64,000 bases of DNA, taken from contig CP069437.1 of NCBI GenBank assembly GCA_016888885.1, positions 1,860,001 through 1,924,000 on the forward strand. Reading direction: 5' to 3'. This DNA is from Faucicola sp902506215. Its GTDB lineage: Bacteria > Pseudomonadota > Gammaproteobacteria > Pseudomonadales > Moraxellaceae. Numbering within the stretch: position 1 is the stretch's first letter; each line of letters starts with the position of its first letter. Below are positions 8,836 to 17,829 of this stretch, piece after piece. The position numbers and the translations under genes are program-made. Below the pieces are notes generated by a model, which was given only the letters and a program-made list of their open reading frames with translations, made no database searches and was not told where the DNA came from.

Positions 8836-9573
8836 CTATTGCCAATAGCTCGCCGGTGAGTCTTCAAGTTCATTCAGAATTTTTCTCAGCCCATCTGACC
8901 AGTGTTGGCGGATGCTGGCAAAGTATTCATCGTTTTCATCAATGCGATACCCTTGTGGCATCTGTAGGCTGTCATTGTGATAGACCAACACATCAATGGG
9001 CATACCGACGGATAAGTTGGAGCGGATGGTTGAATCAAAAGAAATCAAAATGGCTCGCATCGCTGATTTGAGTGATGCGTCATAATTCATGGAACGGTCT
9101 AAAATAGGTTTGCCGTATTTACTTTCACCTAACTGGAAAAAAGGCGTATCGGTCGTTGCTCTGATACAATTGCCTTCAGGGTAGATAAAATAAATTTCGG
9201 GGGATTGCCCCTTGATTTGCCCACCCAAAATAAAACTGCTTCTAAACTTGGTATCCGTTTCTTGTGCAATGGTTTGGGCATGGATGGTGGTTTCTCGCAG
9301 GCACTCACCCACCAATTGCGCGGCATCATACAGGGTAGGGACGGTATGCAAATTACGCTCTTGCGCAAGTTTGATGGCGTTATCCAATTTGGTAAACACC
9401 GCTTGGGACGTAGCCAAGTTGCCTGCGGTCTGTAGCACCAAAAACCGCTCGCCTTCAATGCCGTATTGATACATTTTGCGAAACATCGATACTTGGTCGA
9501 CGCCCGCGTTGGTGCGAGTATCACTGGCGAAAATCATCCCGTCTTTGAGGCGGATACCCACACAATAGGTCAT
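8836..9573 (-). CDS. Anbu (BPH) proteasome-like peptidase
   Basis: Ntn-hydrolase related to the proteasome beta subunit, 245 residues. It begins MTYCVG, so removal of Met exposes the nucleophilic Thr; Asp18 (in FASDTRTNAG) and Lys33 (in FRKMYQY) complete the usual proteasome catalytic set. The N-terminal motif SDTRTNAGVDQVSMFRKM is diagnostic of Anbu, the ancestral beta subunit. Known Anbu proteins self-assemble into open rings, and their substrates are unknown. It is the last gene of a minus-strand cluster after a fused ATP-grasp/alpha-E protein and a transglutaminase-like protein, the standard company of Anbu, which suggests a small-molecule or peptide-tag ligation and cleavage pathway (inference). 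ATG start with AAAAGGAAC upstream. Confidence 0.92.
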   Translation of the reverse strand: MTYCVGIRLKDGMIFASDTRTNAGVDQVSMFRKMYQYGIEGERFLVLQTAGNLATSQAVFTKLDNAIKLAQERNLHTVPTLYDAAQLVGECLRETTIHAQTIAQETDTKFRSSFILGGQIKGQSPEIYFIYPEGNCIRATTDTPFFQLGESKYGKPILDRSMNYDASLKSAMRAILISFDSTIRSNLSVGMPIDVLVYHNDSLQMPQGYRIDENDEYFASIRQHWSDGLRKILNELEDSPASYWQ

Positions 9574-9632
9574 GGTTGTTCCTTTTTAGTAAATACTGGT
9601 TTAGCAAATATTGGTGAATCAATAGTGGCAAA

Positions 9633-10484
9633 TTACTGCTGCGCTGCAAACTGCGCGTTAAGCTGCGGTATGTATTGGGGGCTTGTAGATACCATGACTT
9701 GACTATAAAGTCGCTCGTCACCGCCCCCTGTGCGCACCCCGCGCACGGGCGCCGCATCGGCATAGTCACGCCCAAAGGCGATGTAAACATGGCAATTGGG
9801 GGTAAAATGTTGGTTAGAGATATCAAAGGTGTACCAATTACCCGCAAGCCAAACTTCTGCCCATGCATGGCTTGCCATATGCGCTTGGGTCGCTTCATAA
9901 ATATAACCCGATACATAGCGCGCTGCAATGCCTTTATCCCGTAGCAGCGCCAAAAATACATGGGTATGGTCTTGGCACACCCCAGCCGCCATCGCAAACG
10001 CTTGCTCTGCTGTGGTGCCGACATGGGTCACGCTTTTGGTATAGGGCATTTTATTGAGCAAGTCTTTTGCCAATGACTTGAGGATAGTTAACTGGGCATC
10101 GATGTCCTCACTTTGCAAAAACTGCGCAAGCGTGTCATGGGCAAATTCACGCATGGCTTCGGAGCATTGGGTCAGCTTGGTGGGTACGGCAAAAATCTGA
10201 TACGGCACTTGCTGATTGTCAGGGATAAATAAGGTATCAGCGTTAATTTCCACTTCGCCAAAGGCTTGAATTTGCAAGTTATTGTGCGGTTCGTGACGGC
10301 TTAGGGTGAGCCATTGGTTGCCAAAGCCGTCCGTTTGCATTTGTGCGACTTTAGGCAGCATCACTTGCCAGTTATGGATGGTTTGGTGGGGCAGTGTCAT
10401 CGGCGTCATGCGGATGTATTGCACACTGCGTAAGGCAAGTTGTTCATAAAAATAATTGGTTTGGTGGCTGATTATAAGTCTCAT
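9633..10484 (-). CDS. Transglutaminase-like cysteine protease family protein
   Basis: Cytoplasmic protein of 283 residues. It has an N-terminal bacterial transglutaminase-associated beta domain (about 1-90, opening RLIISHQTNYFYE) and a transglutaminase-like papain-fold core. The triad is visible: Cys170 in AAGVCQDHTH, His206 in SHAWAEVW and Asp221 in TFDISN. Such proteins more often hydrolyse or transfer amide bonds than cross-link proteins. It lies between the ATP-grasp/alpha-E gene (60 bp upstream) and Anbu (59 bp downstream) in one transcription unit. Fold and catalytic residues are clear; the substrate is unknown. Confidence 0.9.
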   Translation of the reverse strand: MRLIISHQTNYFYEQLALRSVQYIRMTPMTLPHQTIHNWQVMLPKVAQMQTDGFGNQWLTLSRHEPHNNLQIQAFGEVEINADTLFIPDNQQVPYQIFAVPTKLTQCSEAMREFAHDTLAQFLQSEDIDAQLTILKSLAKDLLNKMPYTKSVTHVGTTAEQAFAMAAGVCQDHTHVFLALLRDKGIAARYVSGYIYEATQAHMASHAWAEVWLAGNWYTFDISNQHFTPNCHVYIAFGRDYADAAPVRGVRTGGGDERLYSQVMVSTSPQYIPQLNAQFAAQQ

Positions 10485-10544
10485 TGTGCTCTCACTAACT
10501 GCTTATTTTTGTCAAAATGATGGTAGTCATCTAATAGATTTGGC

Positions 10545-12695
10545 TTATACACCTTGCTGTAAAATATTTGAAAACGCGCCCGATAGTGACTGAAAATCTT
10601 TGGGCTGATTAGACTTTAACAGTTGATTGACCAATCGATCCAGCTCACGCCAGCGGGTGTTTTCTGGCAAGGTGTTAACAACTTCTTTAAGTTTTTGCAC
10701 GCACTCACGGCAATCTTTTTTCATCAATATATGACAGTCCAGCGATTCAAAACATTGTCCGAGTTGCCAAAACGTGACCACAATCGGGTTTTCTTGTTGC
10801 ATTGACGCATTGCAGGCATAGAGCTGTAGGCTGGCAGCACGGTACGCTCCCGTATTGGCTAACCGTTTGATGAGGTTATAGAGTTCAGCCGTATCTTTAC
10901 CAATAACGCCTTTGACGTCTTGGACATTTTGCTCGATAAAGCCAATGGTTTCGGGTACCTTTTTGTTGGCAAGGTAGTCATACAAGGCATCGGCATCGGC
11001 TGAAATCGGCAAGCCAAGATTGTGCACGATTGCATCGACGTCTGTTTGGCTGCACTGATCATTTGACAGCCGTGTAATGATTTGTTCATAGTAGCGTAAG
11101 CGCTCACTGTATCGACCTAGCCACACTAAGTAGCTCGCTGTTGATAACAGCAAAATTAAGCGATTATGGTTAATATTTTCATACGCCAATAAAGTCGATG
11201 ATTGCGATTTTCGTTCATGGTTGGTTTGAATGGTGCCCAAATGAGCGGGACCTTGTTTGCCGCTGAGTTTGCCGTTGACGGTATCGACCACCCAAGTGTC
11301 TTTTACCCCACCGCCTTGGGATGAGTTGACCACCAATGAGCCTTCGGTCATTGCCACCCGTGTCAATCCGCCAGGTACAATATCCACCGTACCGTCGCCA
11401 TGTGACAATACAAAAGGGCGCAAATCAATATGGCGCGGTGCGATGCCACTGGCAACCGCGGTTGGGTTGGTGGACAAGCTAATGGTCGGCTGGGCGATAA
11501 ACCCTGCTGGGTTGTCTAGTAAGCGTTTGCGGTAAGCGGCAATTTGCTCTTTGCTTGACGTCGGTCCTATCAGCATCCCATATCCCCCCGAGCCCTGCGT
11601 TTCTTTAATCACCAACTCTGACATATGGTCGAGCACATATGCCAGCTCATCGGCATCACTGCATTGATAGGTTTGCACATTGGGTAAAATCGGTTTTTCA
11701 CCCAAATAATACTCAATTATCTTGGGTACAAACGGATAAAGGCTTTTATCGTCAGCAATCCCTGTGCCTGGGGCATTGGTTATCACCACATTGCCTGCGC
11801 GATACGCACTCATCAGCCCTGACACCCCCAAGATTGAATCGGGCAAAAACGCCAACGGATCCAAAAATGGGTCATCAATACGGCGATAAATCACATCCAC
11901 TTGTACCTTACCGCGTACCCCTTGGATGTAGACATGGTTGTTTTCTACAATCAAATCATAGCCATGCACCAAGGGCACATTCATCTCACGCGCCAAAAAC
12001 GCATGCTCATAATACGCACTGTTAAAACGTCCTGGGGTGAGTACCACGATTTGTGGGTCGTATTTGTTGGTGGTGCTTGATAGACACGCCTTTAACCGTT
12101 TTGGATAGTCCGCCACCGGCAACACTGATTGAGATTGGTACAGCTTGCTTAGTAGGGTTTGCGACACGTTGCGGCTCTCGAGCATATAAGAGACGCCAGA
12201 AGGGGTGCGTAAGTTGTCCTCGAGCACACAATATTGTCCGTGCTGGTCGCGAATCAAATCAATGCCGCTGATATGGGCATAGACGGGTTTATCCAAGTTG
12301 ATACCCAGCATCCACGGCTCGTAGCCACTGTTTTTAAACACAAACTCGCTTGGCACAATGCCTTCTTTGACAATCGTCTGTTCGTGATAAATATCATGGA
12401 TAAATTGATTGAGCGCGCGGATACGTTGTTGGCAGCCTTTTTCCATCACTTGCCATTCTTGGATGTCAATGATGCGCGGGATGATATCAAACGGTATCAT
12501 GCGCTCAATGTTGCTGGCATCGCTATACACAGTGAAGGTCACGCCGCGGCGATAAAAAATATCCGATGCTTGGTTATTCAAACTAATTAACGTGTCTGAA
12601 TTCATCTCTTGAAGCCAAGCACCTACCTGTTGTGCCGAGTGTCTATATTGCCCATCGGCGAGTTGCAGTTCATCAAATGCTTTGGCAATTGGCAT
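10545..12695 (-). CDS. Fused circularly permuted ATP-grasp / alpha-E domain protein
   Basis: A 716-residue protein joining two modules that are commonly separate genes. The first ~475 residues are a circularly permuted type 2 ATP-grasp enzyme: DNLRTPSGVSYMLE, RRIDDPFLDP, NAPGTGIADDKSLYPFVPKI, IKETQGSGGYGM and SSQGGGVKDTWV are characteristic. These enzymes probably ligate a carboxylate to an amine using ATP. From about residue 510, LSTASYLVWLGRYSERLRYYEQ opens an alpha-E (DUF403) helical domain, about 200 residues here versus roughly 300 when free-standing. The ATG at 12695 has AAGGAG six bases upstream and is preferred to one 18 bases earlier. First gene of the Anbu cluster. Function beyond the superfamily level is inference. 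Confidence 0.9.
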   Translation of the reverse strand: MPIAKAFDELQLADGQYRHSAQQVGAWLQEMNSDTLISLNNQASDIFYRRGVTFTVYSDASNIERMIPFDIIPRIIDIQEWQVMEKGCQQRIRALNQFIHDIYHEQTIVKEGIVPSEFVFKNSGYEPWMLGINLDKPVYAHISGIDLIRDQHGQYCVLEDNLRTPSGVSYMLESRNVSQTLLSKLYQSQSVLPVADYPKRLKACLSSTTNKYDPQIVVLTPGRFNSAYYEHAFLAREMNVPLVHGYDLIVENNHVYIQGVRGKVQVDVIYRRIDDPFLDPLAFLPDSILGVSGLMSAYRAGNVVITNAPGTGIADDKSLYPFVPKIIEYYLGEKPILPNVQTYQCSDADELAYVLDHMSELVIKETQGSGGYGMLIGPTSSKEQIAAYRKRLLDNPAGFIAQPTISLSTNPTAVASGIAPRHIDLRPFVLSHGDGTVDIVPGGLTRVAMTEGSLVVNSSQGGGVKDTWVVDTVNGKLSGKQGPAHLGTIQTNHERKSQSSTLLAYENINHNRLILLLSTASYLVWLGRYSERLRYYEQIITRLSNDQCSQTDVDAIVHNLGLPISADADALYDYLANKKVPETIGFIEQNVQDVKGVIGKDTAELYNLIKRLANTGAYRAASLQLYACNASMQQENPIVVTFWQLGQCFESLDCHILMKKDCRECVQKLKEVVNTLPENTRWRELDRLVNQLLKSNQPKDFQSLSGAFSNILQQGV

Positions 12696-13188
12696 TATTG
12701 GCTCCTTATTCATGACAAAAGATGGAATAGTTTTTGCCTCACGTTGGCAGACATTTTCTTGACAGATTATTCTATAAATAACTTATTAAATAATTCATCA
12801 AGTTTCATGCCAAAAAAAACACAACAAAAGGCAGTTAAATAATTGAAAAATAGATTAAAAATCGCTCAATTTTGCACCAAAATTAATCGAATTATTGAAG
12901 TTGGTGCAGTGTAAAATAAGAAATCTATATCATAGGCGCATAAAAATCATGACATGAACCAAATTGATGCAAAAGAAATATTTTGGTGAAAAATTAAACG
13001 AATATTTTTCTACTAAATTGTTGTTATATTAAAAATTATTGCAATACATCATCAGATAATGCGCATACTAATGGGAATAGTCAATACCCAACTTGTACAA
13101 TTCAAACAACCTGTACTAGTCGAATGCCGGCTTCGTTGATTACTCGACCCTAAGGCTCGTGACCTAAAGGGTAAAAGCAGTTAACAGG
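12696..13188. other. AT-rich intergenic region upstream of the Anbu cluster
   Basis: Nearly 500 bp without a convincing gene. The half next to the ATP-grasp gene is very AT-rich and must hold its promoter. The part near 13100-13190 contains a short interrupted inverted repeat (ACCCT...AGGGT) downstream of the broken LysR gene. I see no RNA gene or insertion element. Confidence 0.6.
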
Positions 13189-14039
13189 CTAATCGTTTTT
13201 TATTAAGTTCTCCCCCAAAAAATCAATTAATAAGCGTATTTTTAAATTTAAAAATGCCCGATTCATATAGACCGCATAGATTGATACGCTGCTAAATGGC
13301 TGCTCAAACAATTTGACCAGTCGTCCTTGCGCAATCTCATCCTCAATCAGCCATTCGGGCAATATCGCAGCGCCCATGCCTGTCAGCGCCATCTGTGCCA
13401 TCATCACAGTGTTATTGCTGCTATTATAGGGTTTGAGTGTGGTTGCCATGTGCGTATAGTTGGGTAAAATCCCTGGCAAGTTACTGAGCGCCTCTGCAGA
13501 CGTAGGCGGTTCGTGCTGCGCAAGAAAACGCGGACTTGCGACATAATAAAAATCTATTTTGCCCAGTGGTTTGACAATCAAATTATCTTGTGGCGTGTTG
13601 ACCACCCGCGCAGTGCTAGGTCATAGCCCGCAGCAATCAAATCGGTGAAGCGATTTTCCAAATCAACCGTTAGCTCAATTTTGGGGTAATCTTGCTGGAA
13701 TTTGGCAAGCAGATTGACAAAATAGGGCGTGGCAAACCATACCGGTGCAATGATTCGCAGTTTTCCTTCCGGCAATATACTGCCATCGTGTGCCTTGGTT
13801 TTTGCCTGCTGCAAAATATCTAGGGCGTGTACTGCTTCAGCGTAGTATTGTTGACCGACTTCAGTGAGGCTCAAATTACGGTTGTTGCGATGTAACAGCT
13901 TGGCTTGCACATAGGCTTCAAGGTGTTGTAAGTGTTTGCTGGTCATGGCAAGCGACATATCGAGTGCATCAGCGGCTTTGGTAAAACTGCCTTTTTCTAC
14001 GATGGTGCGAAACACCTGCAAACTTTTGAGCGTATCCAT
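13189..14039 (-). pseudogene. LysR-family transcriptional regulator, frameshifted
   Basis: The N-terminal part, starting at the ATG at 14039 with AAGGATA upstream, reads MDTLKSLQVFRTIVEKGSF and gives a normal winged helix-turn-helix and the start of the effector domain, up to YDLALRG. The frame then runs into unrelated residues and a stop at 13578. A second frame takes over at VVNTPQDNLIVKPLG and continues to the normal LysR C-terminus at 13189. The switch lies at about 13608-13613 in a short G/C run (CGCGGG on the minus strand), and one missing base would restore a ~283-residue protein. It is either a natural frameshift mutation or a sequencing error. The gene is divergent from doxX and a ring-opening dioxygenase, its probable targets. 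Confidence 0.85.
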
Positions 14040-14120
14040 GTGTATCCTTAAGTCAGTTAATACTTCAAGTGAGTTAACGCTTGAATGCGTCATTTCAATT
14101 ATCAACTAATAAGAAATAAT

Positions 14121-14164
14121 ATATCAATATTTTATGTGTTTTTCTCTTAATAAGATATCAATAT
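14121..14164. promoter_or_regulatory. Direct repeats in the lysR-doxX divergent promoter
   Basis: ATATCAATAT occurs at 14121-14130 and again at 14155-14164, each preceded by an AATAAGA-like stretch, in the 180-bp gap between the divergent regulator and doxX. The position suits LysR-type operator half-sites. Assignment is by position only. Confidence 0.4.
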
Positions 14165-14219
14165 AATGGCGTCATCACATATATTCATGACTTTAACTTT
14201 AGACTAATAGGACACAACA

Positions 14220-14624
14220 ATGAACAATGTTTCTCGATACCAACCTTATGTACTTGGCTTGCTTCGCATCGTACTGGGCTACACTTTTATGCTACATGGC
14301 ATGGCAAAATTATTTGGGGTGCCGCATGTGGCGATGTTTGATGGCTTGCAATTGTTTTCGCTGATGGGCTTAGCAGGCGTGTTAGAATTGGTCGGTGGCG
14401 TGTTACTGATTTTGGGGTACTTTACGCGTCCTGTCGCCTTTATTCTGTCAGGTCAAATGGCAGTGGCTTACTTTATGATGCACGCGGGTATTGATAATTT
14501 TTGGTTGCCACTGCTCAACCAAGGGGAAGCCGCTGTACTGTATAGCTTTGCTTTCTTATACTTATGTGTCGCAGGCGCGGGTACTTTCTCCGTTGATAAT
14601 CGCGGACAAGCTGTCAGTGCCTAG
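14220..14624 (+). CDS. DoxX family membrane protein
   Basis: Small integral membrane protein (134 residues, four hydrophobic segments). It has the DoxX stretch LRIVLGYTFMLHGMAKLFG near the N-terminus and GVLELVGGVLLILGYFTRPVA in the middle. DoxX-like proteins are thought to act in membrane redox chemistry or thiol stress, with no agreed reaction. ATG with AGGACACA upstream. The next gene, a DODA-type dioxygenase, starts 53 bp downstream in the same direction; together with the divergent LysR gene this is a recurrent bacterial arrangement. Confidence 0.88.
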   Translation: MNNVSRYQPYVLGLLRIVLGYTFMLHGMAKLFGVPHVAMFDGLQLFSLMGLAGVLELVGGVLLILGYFTRPVAFILSGQMAVAYFMMHAGIDNFWLPLLNQGEAAVLYSFAFLYLCVAGAGTFSVDNRGQAVSA

Positions 14625-14677
14625 TTAATAAAATTTTAGGTAATCAAAATCTTAGGTGATAACAATAGGAGATCGCC

Positions 14678-15484
14678 ATGAAGGGTTTAACATTAACCGA
14701 TGTATTCGGCGCAAGCATTGACAAGCCAACGCTGCCGAGTTTATTTATCTCGCATGGCGCACCGACGATTGCGATCGAAGATACACCATTTACTCAGGCG
14801 CTGCATCAGCTTGGTGCAGCTTTGCCCAAGCCAAAGCTTATCATCATCATGTCGGCACACTGGGAAAGTGGCGAGTGGCTGATCAACGCCAATCCAGCCC
14901 CTAGCACTTTGCATGATTTTGGCGGTTTTCCTAAAGCGTTATTTCAAATCCAGTACCCCGCAGCCGGTCATCCAGCCGCTGCGCAAAGTATCGCTAAGCA
15001 GCTAGCGCAAATGCAAGTGGCGGTTAAAGTGGTCGACAATCAACCATTTGATCATGGTGTCTGGACACCGCTGCTACACATGTACCCCAATGCCGATGTG
15101 CCAATCGTGCAGGTGTCATTGCCACACGGGTTTAGCCCCAGTCAGTTGTATCAGCTGGGGCAGTTGTTTGCGCCGCTACGGCAACAAGGGGTATTGATTG
15201 TGGCATCGGGCAGTATTACCCATAACTTATACAATGTGCGTTTTAACAGTCAACAGATTGAGCCGCAAGCCAAAACCTTTAAATACTGGATAATAGATCA
15301 GCTAAAAACCAATGACAAAACGATGTTTGATTGGCAGACGCATAGCTTGGCTCGCCACAATCACCCAACGCCCGAACATTTACTGCCTGTATTTTTTGCG
15401 CGGGGGGCAGGGGATGTGATGTCGGTGGTGCATGAAAGCTTTGCTCACTACAATCTGGGTATGGATATTTATCGATTTGATTAG
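14678..15484 (+). CDS. DODA-type extradiol aromatic ring-opening dioxygenase (YgiD-like)
   Basis: Non-haem, metal-dependent class III extradiol dioxygenase related to plant and bacterial DOPA 4,5-dioxygenases, 268 residues. Metal-ligand motifs are visible: SLFISHGAPT near residue 25, IIIMSAHWES near residue 60, and PFDHGVWTPLLHMYP. The conserved GSITHNLYNVRF loop and the C-terminal segment ending GMDIYRFD are present. It cleaves catechol-type rings; the physiological substrate is not predictable. ATG with AGGAGATCG upstream. Cotranscribed with doxX and probably under the divergent, now frameshifted, LysR regulator. Confidence 0.9.
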   Translation: MKGLTLTDVFGASIDKPTLPSLFISHGAPTIAIEDTPFTQALHQLGAALPKPKLIIIMSAHWESGEWLINANPAPSTLHDFGGFPKALFQIQYPAAGHPAAAQSIAKQLAQMQVAVKVVDNQPFDHGVWTPLLHMYPNADVPIVQVSLPHGFSPSQLYQLGQLFAPLRQQGVLIVASGSITHNLYNVRFNSQQIEPQAKTFKYWIIDQLKTNDKTMFDWQTHSLARHNHPTPEHLLPVFFARGAGDVMSVVHESFAHYNLGMDIYRFD

Positions 15485-15668
15485 TGGATAAAAAAAGGCA
15501 AATTAACCGCCGTGAATTCGCCTTATCATCAATCTATCGAAAAATGAATGTATCGCAAAATAAATCTAGCGCAAAAATGTATCGCACAAGCTTTATAAAG
15601 CTTCATAAGAATGTCTTTGTATTGCTTTATTTTAGTAGTTTTACCCAATATTGTAGCGGCTAAACAAA

Positions 15669-15704
15669 CCTCAAAAAAAGCCTCAAAAAAAGCCTCAAAA
15701 AAAG
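15669..15704. repeat. 12-bp tandem repeat, three perfect copies
   Basis: CCTCAAAAAAAG is repeated three times head to tail (15669, 15681, 15693). The last copy runs into the 5' arm of the terminator hairpin, so the duplication appears to have copied its A-rich upstream edge. Confidence 0.9.
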
Positions 15705-15732
15705 CCATTATTCTAGGATAATGGCTTTTTTA
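15703..15732 (+). terminator. Rho-independent terminator
   Basis: Stem AGCCATTAT (15703-15711) pairs with ATAATGGCT (15718-15726) around a 6-base loop and is followed by Ts; an A-run precedes it, so it may work in both directions. It ends the doxX-dioxygenase unit. Confidence 0.85.
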
Positions 15733-15889
15733 TGGCGATAGAAAATTTTTGATAACTACCGCTCAAGGATTAAGTTGAAAATTGTTTACTTGTATGTAAA
15801 GGATTGTAGCTCGCCGTCGGCAACCCTGCTATCAATCCTCAATATCTGCTAAAATAACACAGATAATTTTAAACTACTGATAATCAATT

Positions 15890-17755
15890 ATGGGTTTATT
15901 TCGTTTTTTTGAAAATCGTCTGGAAGTCTATCCAGAAGACAATTACAACCTACCGACGGATAATTTTCTGAAGTTTCTGTGGGCGTGTACTAAGGGTCTG
16001 CGCGGTTGGATTTTTGCCTTCATGTTCTTGACAGGCTTGATAGGTGTGTATGAGTCGCTACTGTACAAGTGGATTGGCGATATCGTCAACTGGCTGGGTG
16101 CTTATACGCCCGCTAATCTGTGGGCAGAAAAAGGCGATAGTTTGCTAATGATGGCGGCCGTGTTGGTGGTCAGCCCGATTTTGGTGGGCTTAAGCTCGCT
16201 GATTCATTTTCAGACCTTGCAAGGCGTGTTCCCGATGCAGATGCGCTGGCGTTTTCACCGTCAAATGCTCGGTCAATCCATGCAGTTTTATCAAGACGAG
16301 TTTTCCGGGCGAGTGTCTGCCAAGGTGATGCAAACCGCGCTTGCAGTGCGCGATACCATTATGACCATTGCCGATATGCTGGTGTATGTATTGGTGTATT
16401 TTGTCAGTAGTGGCATTATTTTATTTAACCTGGACAGTTGGTTACTTATCCCATTTCTGTTATGGATGGTGATGTTCTTTGCCACTGTGGCGTATTTTAT
16501 CCCCAAGCTTAAAAACTCTGCCAGTCGCCAAGCCGATGCGCGTGCTTTGATGACAGGGCGGATTACGGATGCGTATGCCAATATCACGACAGTAAAATTA
16601 TTTAGCCACTCTCGCCGTGAGCTGACTTATGCCAAAGATGCGATGAGCCAGTTTTTGGGTACGGTGCATGAGCAAATGCGCTGGGTGTCTCGCCTTGAGC
16701 TGGTCAATCATTTGATTAATGTGGTGTTGGTCGGTACTACGGTAGCCCTCGGTTTGTACCTGTGGTATTACAATGGCCTAAGCGTGGGGGCGATTGCGGC
16801 AGCGACTGCGATGGCGATGCGTCTTAACGGTTTGACCCATTGGATAATGTGGCAAACGGCGGCATTGTTTGAGAATATCGGTACCGTGCAGGACGGTATG
16901 AAAACCTTGTCAAAACCGCATACCGTGGTAGATAAGCCGAATGCTAGGGACTTACTCATCACGCAAGGCGAAATCAACTTTAGCCATGTCGATTTTAATT
17001 ATGGTCGCAGTGGCAATAAAACCAATGATGCCGATGCCAAGCAAAAACTACTCGATGATTTTAACCTTGAGATTAAAGCAGGTGAAAAAATCGGTCTAGT
17101 GGGACGCTCTGGGGCAGGTAAATCAACCTTGGTGAATTTGCTACTGCGTTTTTATGATGTCGATGGTGGCGCGATTTTGATTGATAATCAAAATATCAGC
17201 GATGTCACCCAAGAAAGCTTACGCCAACAAATCGGCATGGTCACTCAAGATACCTCACTACTGCACCGCACCGTGCGAGAAAATATTGCCTATGGTCGCC
17301 CAGATGCCACCGATGAGCAAATCATCAGCGCCGCCAAACAAGCGCATGCGTGGGAGTTTATCCAACATTTAAGTGACGCCAAAGGCAATGTCGGCTTGGA
17401 TACCCAAGTCGGTGAGCGAGGGGTCAAGCTCTCGGGCGGACAACGCCAGCGCATTGCCATCGCCCGTGTGATGCTCAAAAATGCCCCGATTTTGCTGCTC
17501 GATGAAGCGACCTCAGCACTCGATAGCGAAGTGGAATACGCCATCACTGACAGCCTTAACGATATGATGGCAGGCAAGACGGTGATTGCAATTGCCCACC
17601 GATTATCGACAATTGCGTCGATGGATAGATTGGTGGTGATGGATAGAGGGCAAATCGTCGAGCAAGGTAGCCATGCCCAGCTTTTAGCTCAAAATGGCGT
17701 GTATGCCAAATTGTGGGCAAGACAAAGTGGCGGTTTTCTTGGGGAAGATGATTAA
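15890..17755 (+). CDS. ABC exporter, fused membrane and ATPase domains
   Basis: A 621-residue half-transporter of the MsbA/multidrug type. An N-terminal six-helix membrane domain (about 30-340) is followed by an ATPase domain with Walker A GRSGAGKST (405-413), Q-loop VTQDTSLLHRTVRENI, signature LSGGQRQRIAIARV, Walker B ILLLDEATSALD and switch His in IAIAHRLSTI. It should work as a homodimer exporting a lipid or hydrophobic compound; substrate cannot be read from sequence. Monocistronic, with a terminator upstream and a MITE-like element downstream. Confidence 0.9.
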   Translation: MGLFRFFENRLEVYPEDNYNLPTDNFLKFLWACTKGLRGWIFAFMFLTGLIGVYESLLYKWIGDIVNWLGAYTPANLWAEKGDSLLMMAAVLVVSPILVGLSSLIHFQTLQGVFPMQMRWRFHRQMLGQSMQFYQDEFSGRVSAKVMQTALAVRDTIMTIADMLVYVLVYFVSSGIILFNLDSWLLIPFLLWMVMFFATVAYFIPKLKNSASRQADARALMTGRITDAYANITTVKLFSHSRRELTYAKDAMSQFLGTVHEQMRWVSRLELVNHLINVVLVGTTVALGLYLWYYNGLSVGAIAAATAMAMRLNGLTHWIMWQTAALFENIGTVQDGMKTLSKPHTVVDKPNARDLLITQGEINFSHVDFNYGRSGNKTNDADAKQKLLDDFNLEIKAGEKIGLVGRSGAGKSTLVNLLLRFYDVDGGAILIDNQNISDVTQESLRQQIGMVTQDTSLLHRTVRENIAYGRPDATDEQIISAAKQAHAWEFIQHLSDAKGNVGLDTQVGERGVKLSGGQRQRIAIARVMLKNAPILLLDEATSALDSEVEYAITDSLNDMMAGKTVIAIAHRLSTIASMDRLVVMDRGQIVEQGSHAQLLAQNGVYAKLWARQSGGFLGEDD

Positions 17756-17829
17756 ATAAAAGAAGTGCCAACTTACGCTAGATTTGATACCGCCCAAGGG
17801 CAAGGGTGAATGGCAAGTCACAAAAGGCT

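Larger units (their letters stand above)
15485..15889. other. Intergenic region with hairpin, palindrome and 12-bp repeats
   Basis: The 405-bp gap contains an imperfect hairpin just after the dioxygenase stop (15496-15525), a perfect 16-bp palindrome AAGCTTTATAAAGCTT (15588-15603), a 12-bp triple repeat leading into a terminator, and about 150 bp of presumed promoter for the ABC exporter. No gene is visible. Confidence 0.7.

Noticed and set aside
12950..13180. Possible small RNA or tRNA-like fold in the AT-rich gap near 13.1 kb.
   Set aside because: No cloverleaf, no promoter-terminator pair and only a short five-base inverted repeat.
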